This document shows, piece after piece, positions 56,736 to 64,000 of a stretch of DNA of 64,000 nucleotides (positions within the stretch are counted from its first letter, which is position 1; each line of letters opens with the position of its first letter). The notes under the pieces are model-generated. The model was not told the DNA's origin. It saw nothing but the letters and a program-made list of their open reading frames with translations, and searched no databases. The DNA is from Dyadobacter sp. NIV53 (GTDB lineage Bacteria > Bacteroidota > Bacteroidia > Cytophagales > Spirosomataceae), in the NCBI RefSeq assembly GCF_019711195.1, contig NZ_CP081299.1, positions 1,302,001 to 1,366,000 of the forward strand, read 5' to 3'. The position numbers and the translations under genes are program-made.

Positions 56736-56750
56736 CTAATTTCCTTCATC

Positions 56751-58322
56751 ATGATCAAAAACGTATTAATAGGAATAGGCGGTACCGGTTCCAGAGTGAT
56801 TGAATCCGTTGTGCATTTGTGTGCGGCAGGATTAGGTCCGGATAAATTGCATATTTTCATGATCGATCCGGATCAGGGAAATGGTAATCTGACGAGGACA
56901 AAAACACTAATTAAAAAATATACTGAGCTGAGACAGAAATTCCAGCGGACAGGAAAAAACAATTCTTTTAAAACTGAAATTATTATCCCGCCAGGTGACG
57001 AACCTTTTATCTGGAGTATATTTGAAGAGCGGGATTATAATCTGGCTAAATTTATCAACTACGATAATACAGCCAAGCAATGGCCTGAAATTGCAGATCT
57101 TGCCAATATCCTGTTTACCGAAAAAGAACTTACTACGCCTTTAAACGAAGGATTCCGGGGACATCCGTCCATTGGTGCTGTGGTAATGGCCGATCCGCCC
57201 ATGAATAAGTATCCTTTCAAAATGCTGTGGGATGGAATTGAATCCATGGGCAAAAATGACCTGAGGGTTTTTATCGTCGGTTCCATTTTCGGAGGAACGG
57301 GTGCTGCCGGATTTCCAACGCTTGGATCACGCCAGCTGATTAAATTCAATGAAGCCATGCATGCCAGTCTGGGAGGCGAAAACAGCCGTGTACTGCTTGG
57401 CGGCGCTTTGGTACTGCCCTATTTCAGTTTTGCGGTGGATCATACCAGAAGTCAGACCGATTCGATGTTTGTAACCACAAGTGATTTCCCGATTGCTACC
57501 AAGGCCGCCCTGCAATATTATAATGATAAAGAACTGGGTTTTGACAATTACTATTTCATTGGAGATTCTCTAGCACAGCAGGTTGGGGAATTCAGCGTCG
57601 GAAGTTCTACTCAGGAAAATAAACCGCATTATATTGAGATGGTAAGTGCACTTGCCGGATTTGATTTTTTTGAACAGGCCAGCGGAAGTTCCGGAGATGA
57701 AAAGAAATACTTTCTGGCAAGCCGGGAAACTGAAAAAATTGACTGGTCAGTTTTGCCGCTCACACGCATCAGTGCTAATCTTACAGACCAGAGAAGAAAA
57801 TTCAAAAGTGCCGTTTCTGATTTTACCATTTTTGCATATACCTATTTAACCTACGGAAAAAAAGAACTGAAAATGTCGCATAAGGACGTTTCCATTCAGC
57901 CATGGTATTCTGATAATTTCAAGAGAGATTACAAAGAAGAAAGTCCGTTATACAATCCGCGCCATAGCCAGAACAGTGATCTGTATGCAGTGGCGGATGA
58001 TTATCTGAACAGTTTTCTTTTCTGGATAAGTTCGATGGATGATAAAGAAAAGGTGGCGTTGATTGACAGTGAAAAGCTTACGCGAGGTGCTATTACATCA
58101 ACTAAAAAATTGGATCTGATTGATCCCGAAGAAAACCGCGGAAATATTGGCCAGGTTATAAAAGGAGAATCCAAGCACCTTGATTTCAATGCGTTCCGGG
58201 CTGGTGACGGGCTTCAGGACGCCATTATTAACAACAATACCATCAGTGCCGGAAGCAAATACCTGAATATTTTTTATGATGCCGCGGCCAGGTTTAATTC
58301 CAAAAATCTGGTGAATAACTAA
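56751..58322 (+). CDS. Tubulin/FtsZ-like GTPase
   Basis: The 523-residue protein begins with the nucleotide-binding MIKNVLIGIGGTGSRVIES (Gly10-Ser14) and IFMIDPDQGNG. The tubulin signature appears as GSIFGGTGAAG at residues 177-187, equal to the GGGTGTG loop of FtsZ with Phe in the first place. It is longer than FtsZ (about 380) and lacks its FtsA-binding tail, so it is not the division protein. It resembles the tubulin-like (PF13809-type) proteins that have been predicted to work in membrane remodelling with VWA proteins. Its neighbours here include a VWA protein and two actin-fold ATPases. Confidence 0.8.
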   Translation: MIKNVLIGIGGTGSRVIESVVHLCAAGLGPDKLHIFMIDPDQGNGNLTRTKTLIKKYTELRQKFQRTGKNNSFKTEIIIPPGDEPFIWSIFEERDYNLAKFINYDNTAKQWPEIADLANILFTEKELTTPLNEGFRGHPSIGAVVMADPPMNKYPFKMLWDGIESMGKNDLRVFIVGSIFGGTGAAGFPTLGSRQLIKFNEAMHASLGGENSRVLLGGALVLPYFSFAVDHTRSQTDSMFVTTSDFPIATKAALQYYNDKELGFDNYYFIGDSLAQQVGEFSVGSSTQENKPHYIEMVSALAGFDFFEQASGSSGDEKKYFLASRETEKIDWSVLPLTRISANLTDQRRKFKSAVSDFTIFAYTYLTYGKKELKMSHKDVSIQPWYSDNFKRDYKEESPLYNPRHSQNSDLYAVADDYLNSFLFWISSMDDKEKVALIDSEKLTRGAITSTKKLDLIDPEENRGNIGQVIKGESKHLDFNAFRAGDGLQDAIINNNTISAGSKYLNIFYDAAARFNSKNLVNN

Positions 58323-58338
58323 ATCTTCCTGATCTATT

Positions 58339-61300
58339 ATGCCACAAAAACATTTATACCTTCCTAAGCTGGTCACTGGTGCAGATATCAGTGAACCGGC
58401 TTCTGATGCACTTTGGGAAGATAAACAACGAAAAGTAATATTATCTATAAGCAACGGAATCGAACTGGACGAGTCTGCCCAGACGAGAGGCGTTTCTTCG
58501 ATCCCTGATATTTATGCAAGGCCATTAACATTCCTGGGCGCATTGCGTTCAGAAAACCATCCGTTGCGTCAACGAATTGTGCAGGAATGGAGAGGATTAC
58601 TGAGTTTACTGGCATTGCATAGTGTAAAACCCGATCTGGGAAAACTGCAAATTCTGCCCGTAGCATTTAACAATGAAGCATTTTGTACTGCCTTAAAAAA
58701 CCTGGCTCCAAAAAGTATTCAACTACAAAAAAACGGTACGGAATATAGCTGGACAGATGTATTAATCATTAAGTTTGGTGATATTCCAATCGGTGCATTT
58801 TCTCCTGCTACGCTGGTGTACACATCGGCCGATTATAACAGGAAATTGAAAGACCTGCCCGGATTCGCTCTAAAAGATAGCGACGGCTATTTAAAAGCGC
58901 CTGCCAAATCGGAAGGACTGGAATATGTAGGAAAATGGCTGGAAAACTTTATTGCACAATTCAATGCCATTGCCCAGACCAGTGTTTCAGACACCAACGG
59001 ACATTTGTATGTGGGTGATATGAACAAGCTTCTGGATACGTGGCTGAAAGAAATTAAAGTTGAGCTTGGTGTAGCGCCGCATGACAGCATTCAATCCGTT
59101 AAAGTTAAAATAGCGGAGGAAATTCCTGAGGATATCAGTAAGAACCAACCCGGTTTTTTGTCCCGTTATGGCATTTATCAGGAATTGCTTAAACCGCTGA
59201 TCAAGGAAGATTCCACGGGCGATGGTTTTAAATCGGATTACAGCCTAAGCATGGAGAGAAATCATTCCGGCTTCAAGGAAGTTGTAATCATCACTTCGTC
59301 GCTTTTAAAACAGAACAAAAATCTTTGGGATGGAACACATCCGGGTGAATTAGGTGAAATAAACGATTCCTTCATTTCCGGCTTTTTCCCAGGTTCTTCT
59401 GGTACGGAAATTAACCGTATCAAATTACAGAATGACAACTCGATATGGGTTCGGCCTGCATTATACTTCCTGACGGATACACTGTTAAAAAATAAAACAG
59501 ACTATGATATTCTGAATACGGATGAGCGCTTTTTAAATGCAGGAAACACAGAATTTTTGTTGCCGTTTAAAAAAGAAATCCTTCAATTTTTCACACCTGA
59601 CCAGATTCAGGATATCCTGAAACCAACTTTTTCCAAAACAGACGGTAAGGTAGAATTTACATTTACGATCCCACTGGTAAGTGGACAGTCGGTTGAAATA
59701 AAGAAAACTTACCGGTCTAAATCCGATGGATGGAGAATAGGTGACGGAGAAATAGTTGAACTGGAAGTACCGGTTCTGGATATATTCCCCAATTTTCTGG
59801 GCGATTTCTGGTGCCAGTATTTTATCCTTTGTTCGGACAGCGATAAATTCAGGATCACTCCGGTTAATTACGCCACACCTTTTGGACTCACAAGAAAAGA
59901 GCAGCGACTGGAAACGGATACTTCTAACAGTAAAGCGGAGATCATCAAGGTTTCAGGTTATAATTCATTTCCCGAAGCATTGGAATTACAGGATCTGAAA
60001 AATCCATTGGGAATTATTTTCCTTAGAAAGAACCCGGAAATAACGGACGGAGGTTTTGATAAAGAAGAACTGGTTACGATCGGTGTGGATTTTGGTACTT
60101 CCAATACCAATATTTATTATCTAAAAAACAATCATCCGCAACGTCTGAAACTGGAATTCACCAAATATGTAAGGAGTGTTTTCAATTCAGTGCCTGCAAA
60201 AAGATCCAATCTTTCGAATAACTTTTTTGTCCCGACACAGGATATTGAACTGCCTACGCCTACTACGCTGCGAAGATTTACTTCCGGGGTTTCGGAGAAC
60301 CTCCTTTTGGATTTCTTTATCTATTTCCCGAACGAGTATACCTATCCAAGAAACGTATTTTCTAATATCAAATGGGATTCGGATGATTCTAAAATGAATT
60401 CTTTCATTCAGGCACTGTCATTTCTTTTGCTGATCGACCTGGTAAAAAACAGGCTTGGAAATATCAGGTTTAAATGTACCTATCCAAAGTCATTTTCAGA
60501 TCAGCGGCAAAGTGCTTACAATGCTATGTGGAAAGCTTGTCTGTCATCGGCTTTTGTATTTGATACAGATCTGAAAGAATCACAGGACTCAAAATGCCTC
60601 ATATATGTTTCGGCTGACCAGAATCAAAAAAGATCCTATATCAGTAATGACGGGACTTATTTTACAATTCCAACCAAAACAAACGGTGTATTTAATATAG
60701 ACATTTCACCCATTTTTGTATCCGAAGGAGAATCAGCAGGACATTATTTTTCAAGCCCACAGATTTATTCAAACAATACTGACCGGGCCAACAAAACATT
60801 TGGAGCCGTTTGTATTGACGTAGGTGGCGGTACAACAGATTTTAGTGTATGGTTCGATAACAGAATTATTTATGACTGTTCTATAAAACTGGCTGGTGGC
60901 CAGTTATCAAGTGTAATCAAAAGTAATCCAAGGATATGGTCATTGCTTTTTTCCGCAGAAGCGGTCAATGCATTACAAAATGTGATAAATCATGACGTCC
61001 AGTTTTCATCAGTACTTAATTATGTACTAAAAAAAGAAGATGAGGAAATAGGAAGAAGGTTAATTAGTCATGTAAATAACAGGGATATCGCCTGGCTTCG
61101 TCGCACTCTCGCCATTGAATTCGCTGCTTTATCATTTTATGCAGGTCATATCTGTCTTGCTATTGATGAATTTTCCGGAAAGAAATTGTCATCTGCTATC
61201 AAAGAACACGGTATCAGGCTTCACTGGGGAGGAAATGCGGCCAAATTTATCAATTGGATCGATTACGGAAAATATGATGCAAATGGAATAGCTGTAAAAT

Positions 61301-61869
61301 TCCTGAATGCCATGTTCCTCAACGCTATTATCAATCCTTTGCTGGAAGCAAGGGTAATGAGGCCCGCGCTATTGGTGCAGGTTCAGTCAAAAAGGCATAA
61401 AGATGAAGCCTCGGGAGGTGTAGTACTAATGAACGATCACATTGCAAGTGCGGTAGATGATGCACCGGCATTAGACGATTGGGACATGTACGGGGAAACC
61501 AAGGTAGATAAAATGGAAGGTTATGTTGTTGGAGAACCTATTCAGATTTCAGACAAACTTTTACAGCATTTTGATGTAATTTCAAAAGAGATGCTGTTTG
61601 ATAACAGGACTTCAAAAGTGCGGTCTGTAAAGCTTGAACAGTTTGACGAATTTATCAAATTGCTTAATTTCATTGGCAAACGAACCGGACTCTTTCCGGA
61701 AGGCTCGGAAGTAAAACTCTCAGAAGTAAATAAAACCTCGATCCGTTCTGAAATTATTAGTGAATTTGGCGATATCGCATTGTTAGAGGAGTCTAAAAGG
61801 ACAATTCAACCCGTGTTTATCATGGCTGTAAGCCGACTTTTAACAGAATATAGTAACATAGCAAGATGA
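58339..61869 (+). CDS. Large protein with C-terminal actin/Hsp70-type ATPase domain
   Basis: The first 570 or so of 1176 residues match nothing recognised; they are beta-rich with a few helices. The C-terminal half has an actin/Hsp70 fold: phosphate-1 GVDFGTSN at residues 582-589, phosphate-2 DVGGGTTDF at 827-835 and the adenosine motif LHWGGNAAKF at 961-970. The last part (from about 1090) is a charged helical region. It lies 16 bases after the tubulin-like gene and overlaps the Hsp70 gene by 4 bases (ATGA), so the stop and start are coupled. It may be an ATP-driven scaffold or assembly factor. Confidence 0.85.
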   Translation: MPQKHLYLPKLVTGADISEPASDALWEDKQRKVILSISNGIELDESAQTRGVSSIPDIYARPLTFLGALRSENHPLRQRIVQEWRGLLSLLALHSVKPDLGKLQILPVAFNNEAFCTALKNLAPKSIQLQKNGTEYSWTDVLIIKFGDIPIGAFSPATLVYTSADYNRKLKDLPGFALKDSDGYLKAPAKSEGLEYVGKWLENFIAQFNAIAQTSVSDTNGHLYVGDMNKLLDTWLKEIKVELGVAPHDSIQSVKVKIAEEIPEDISKNQPGFLSRYGIYQELLKPLIKEDSTGDGFKSDYSLSMERNHSGFKEVVIITSSLLKQNKNLWDGTHPGELGEINDSFISGFFPGSSGTEINRIKLQNDNSIWVRPALYFLTDTLLKNKTDYDILNTDERFLNAGNTEFLLPFKKEILQFFTPDQIQDILKPTFSKTDGKVEFTFTIPLVSGQSVEIKKTYRSKSDGWRIGDGEIVELEVPVLDIFPNFLGDFWCQYFILCSDSDKFRITPVNYATPFGLTRKEQRLETDTSNSKAEIIKVSGYNSFPEALELQDLKNPLGIIFLRKNPEITDGGFDKEELVTIGVDFGTSNTNIYYLKNNHPQRLKLEFTKYVRSVFNSVPAKRSNLSNNFFVPTQDIELPTPTTLRRFTSGVSENLLLDFFIYFPNEYTYPRNVFSNIKWDSDDSKMNSFIQALSFLLLIDLVKNRLGNIRFKCTYPKSFSDQRQSAYNAMWKACLSSAFVFDTDLKESQDSKCLIYVSADQNQKRSYISNDGTYFTIPTKTNGVFNIDISPIFVSEGESAGHYFSSPQIYSNNTDRANKTFGAVCIDVGGGTTDFSVWFDNRIIYDCSIKLAGGQLSSVIKSNPRIWSLLFSAEAVNALQNVINHDVQFSSVLNYVLKKEDEEIGRRLISHVNNRDIAWLRRTLAIEFAALSFYAGHICLAIDEFSGKKLSSAIKEHGIRLHWGGNAAKFINWIDYGKYDANGIAVKFLNAMFLNAIINPLLEARVMRPALLVQVQSKRHKDEASGGVVLMNDHIASAVDDAPALDDWDMYGETKVDKMEGYVVGEPIQISDKLLQHFDVISKEMLFDNRTSKVRSVKLEQFDEFIKLLNFIGKRTGLFPEGSEVKLSEVNKTSIRSEIISEFGDIALLEESKRTIQPVFIMAVSRLLTEYSNIAR

Positions 61870-63401
61870 TCCCGCACGTAGGTATAGATTTGGGTACAAC
61901 ATTTTCGTGTGTCAGTTTTCTGGATGAAAACGGTATTCCCGTTATTATCAGGAGCAGTGACGGACAGCAAACAACGCCCTCTGTAATATGGTATGATGGA
62001 AAAGTTGCATATGTAGGAAAAAAGGCCAACGACCGGAAATTACAGGTAAATTCCCCTATTTATGAATTTATTAAAAGAGATATAGGAAAAAAGGTTGCCC
62101 ATAGATATGTAATCAATGGTTGGGATTTTGGTGCATGCGGAATGTCTGCCGTTATTCTCAAAAAATTAAAAATGGAGGCCTTTTATCACTTTAAAAAAAA
62201 GGGATGGCTTTCTCCTGATGATACAATTCAAAATCTGATTATTCCTGCAGTAATTACTGTTCCTGCATACTTTGGGTCAAAAGAACGTCATGAAACAAAA
62301 TTGGCAGGAAATGCTGCCGGCTTTGAAGTAATTGCCATTATTAATGAACCAACAGCAGCCGCACTGACCTACGGATTTAATTTATCTGACTCAAAAAAAA
62401 TCCTTGTATTTGATCTGGGCGGTGGGACCTTTGATGTAACGATATTACAAATTGGTAATGGTGAGGCAAAAGCAATTGCTTCGGATGGTGCAGATCAGCT
62501 TGGCGGAAAGGATTGGGACGCGATTATCGAAAATTATTTGTTCGCAGAATTCGAACGTCAGACCCAAAACGAAATTCCTGATGATATGAGCTGGGAGTTG
62601 CAAAAACAGGCTCTCGAAAGTAAATACCAGCTTTCGGAAAACCCGGAAGCATCTATATTCCTGAATGCCTCGGGAAGTAATGCGGAAATAACTTTGTATC
62701 GTGAAAGGGAAGAAGACGACTTTGCTTTTTATGGCGATGGGCTTAGTGCGCTGGATGAGGATAACAAATTCTATTTTGAAGAGCGTTCGGAAAACTTACT
62801 TACACTTTGTAAAGCGATCATGCATAGTATGCTTGAAAAAGCAAAACTTACGTGGAATGACATTGACGATATTGTACTGGCCGGCGGTTCATCCCGAATG
62901 CCAATGATCCCCAAAATGCTGGAAAATATTTCCGGAAAAGCGATCAGGCGGAATATACCAGGATATAATTTTGATACAGCGGTTTCCCAGGGTGCTGCAC
63001 TTTATGGAAGGAATACAAACCGGGTGATTGACATCAGTTCCAAATCTATCGGAATAGAAGTAAAGCAGGCCGGCAAACCAATTATTGAACATCTGATTAA
63101 AAAAAATACGCCACTGCCGTTTAGAATTACCGACACTTTCCCGGCAGAGGAAAATGCCGTATTGCTTGTTTATGAAGGTGAAAGTACCAATCCTGTTGAT
63201 TGTATTTTAAGAGGCCGGCTTGAACTTGGAAATCCATCAGGACAGGTTATCGTAGGGTTAGCCATTGATATTTCGGGAGTTATTTATGCAACGGTTGAAG
63301 CTAATGGAGCAAAAGCGCAGCTCAAAATAAAATCCGATGATGATGATATAGATTTTAAAGAATTGAAGGAGAAAATTGATCTAATTGATATAAGGCTTTA
63401 A
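61866..63401 (+). CDS. Hsp70-family (DnaK-like) protein, short form
   Basis: The 511-residue protein has a complete Hsp70 nucleotide-binding domain: phosphate-1 GIDLGTTFSC (residues 6-15), FDLGGGTFDV (182-191) and adenosine motif LAGGSSRMP (338-346). The peptide-binding part is brief: IGIEVKQAGK, IEHLIKKNTPLPFRITDTF and a beta-sandwich to the end. The helical lid and acidic tail of DnaK (about 638 residues) are missing. This suits an operon-dedicated chaperone with fixed partners. It is translationally coupled to the preceding gene. Confidence 0.9.
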   Translation: MIPHVGIDLGTTFSCVSFLDENGIPVIIRSSDGQQTTPSVIWYDGKVAYVGKKANDRKLQVNSPIYEFIKRDIGKKVAHRYVINGWDFGACGMSAVILKKLKMEAFYHFKKKGWLSPDDTIQNLIIPAVITVPAYFGSKERHETKLAGNAAGFEVIAIINEPTAAALTYGFNLSDSKKILVFDLGGGTFDVTILQIGNGEAKAIASDGADQLGGKDWDAIIENYLFAEFERQTQNEIPDDMSWELQKQALESKYQLSENPEASIFLNASGSNAEITLYREREEDDFAFYGDGLSALDEDNKFYFEERSENLLTLCKAIMHSMLEKAKLTWNDIDDIVLAGGSSRMPMIPKMLENISGKAIRRNIPGYNFDTAVSQGAALYGRNTNRVIDISSKSIGIEVKQAGKPIIEHLIKKNTPLPFRITDTFPAEENAVLLVYEGESTNPVDCILRGRLELGNPSGQVIVGLAIDISGVIYATVEANGAKAQLKIKSDDDDIDFKELKEKIDLIDIRL

Positions 63402-63413
63402 ATACTTCCTGTT

Positions 63414-64000
63414 ATGAATGACTCTTCTGATTCTCCTGATAAAATAATTGGCGGTAATTCTTCCGGCACTTCTGGTCCCGAAAAGGTAATTGGCAGTGAG
63501 TATTCTAAGCAAAATAATTCTGAAAAGGTGCTTTCGGGAGATGAAAAACCTGAACGGGCAGCAGAGCCAAGACCAAGCCAGTCTGAACCGGAGCCTTCCT
63601 TTGAGAGCATTGAAACCCTAATATCCAATTCTACAGGAAATGGAGCTTTAAAAGCTATACCTGCCGATTTTGAAAATAAAAACGGCTCCTGGTCTTCCAT
63701 TTTATCAGATAATCCATTTGATAATTTATACCTTGATTATAAGCAATTCAAAACCATTTCGGATGAAATGGTTTCAGGCAACTATGAAATCCTGACTAAA
63801 TTCTGGAAAGAAAAATTCCTCAGTTTAAATGGAGTTGCCCGTGAAAAAATCAAGATCAGGTATGGAGAATCAACAATTAATGATGCCCTAAAAAAACTGG
63901 ATCTTGCACAACAAAGAATAAAAACAGCATCAGGAAGATTATTGTATTTTGAGGAAAGAGAAAAAAACGCAGGCAAAACGGGATCGAATCTGTTAAGGAA
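63414..64000 (+). CDS. Hydrophilic protein with repeated motif (partial, runs off the window)
   Basis: The frame opens at ATG 63414, 12 bases after the Hsp70 stop, and is open to the end (195 codons). The first 65 residues are low-complexity and rich in Ser, Pro and Glu. They contain three similar units: DKIIGGN, EKVIGSE and EKVLSGD, each about 13-17 residues apart. After a linker comes a helical region (FENKNGSWSSILSDNP, LDYKQFKTISDEMV, NDALKKLDLAQQRIKTA). No family was recognised. As part of the operon it may be an adaptor or client that the Hsp70 or tubulin-like protein binds through the repeated segment. Confidence 0.75.
   Translation, partial: MNDSSDSPDKIIGGNSSGTSGPEKVIGSEYSKQNNSEKVLSGDEKPERAAEPRPSQSEPEPSFESIETLISNSTGNGALKAIPADFENKNGSWSSILSDNPFDNLYLDYKQFKTISDEMVSGNYEILTKFWKEKFLSLNGVAREKIKIRYGESTINDALKKLDLAQQRIKTASGRLLYFEEREKNAGKTGSNLLR

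Noticed and set aside
56751..58322. Division protein FtsZ
   Set aside because: The product is about 140 residues longer, the signature loop differs and the conserved C-terminal tail is missing; neighbours are not division genes.

Overview
The window comes from a Bacteroidota chromosome. The best fit is the Cytophagales/Spirosomataceae, Dyadobacter-like. Grounds: AT-rich DNA, TAnnTTTG-type promoter boxes, a flexirubin (dialkylresorcinol/aryl-polyene) pigment cluster, SusC-style TonB-dependent outer-membrane proteins, and a suf operon of Bacteroidota type. The genus is inference; no rRNA is present to fix it.

Layout. 0-6 kb: recA, an aminopeptidase, a DUF3108 protein, a FemAB/GNAT-like enzyme, and dnaA. 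6-9.8 kb: both subunits of methylmalonyl-CoA mutase. 9.8-24.2 kb: a pigment cluster, nearly all on the minus strand. It holds two ketosynthases, an acyl carrier protein, an ABC exporter, a BtrH-like acyltransferase, DarA, a methyltransferase, an AMP-ligase and a C45 acyltransferase, with a divergent phosphopantetheinyl transferase. 24-28 kb: a secreted PIG-L deacetylase and a VWA protein. 28-33 kb: bacilliredoxin, sufT, sufE, a DUF5618-like gene, sufS, sufD and sufC, with no sufB. 33-36 kb: an arginine deiminase and the citrulline hydrolase ctlX. 36-51 kb: ordinary genes, including a TonB receptor, hemW, osmC-like, BatA-like, purK-purE, a LysM protein and a large TonB-family barrel. 51-55 kb: an accessory island with an orphan HipB-like regulator, two copies of a structured palindromic repeat, a UDG-like gene, a HEPN-motif protein and a scar of a type I restriction system.

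The most unusual part is 54.96-64.0 kb and runs off the window. It is a tight plus-strand operon encoding a VWA lipoprotein, a four-helix membrane protein, a tubulin/FtsZ-like GTPase, an 1176-residue protein with a C-terminal actin/Hsp70 ATPase domain, a short DnaK-like Hsp70, and a hydrophilic protein with a repeated motif. One tubulin-fold and two actin-fold nucleotide switches beside a cell-envelope VWA protein suggest a dedicated envelope-associated machine of unknown job. Relatives of the tubulin-like family have been predicted to act in membrane remodelling.

A caution applies to the whole window. Eight genes, including sufS, carry single-base frame breaks (nine in all), and nearly every break lies in a short A/T run. 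This looks like homopolymer error in the sequence, not gene decay. These genes are given below with their reconstructed full spans.
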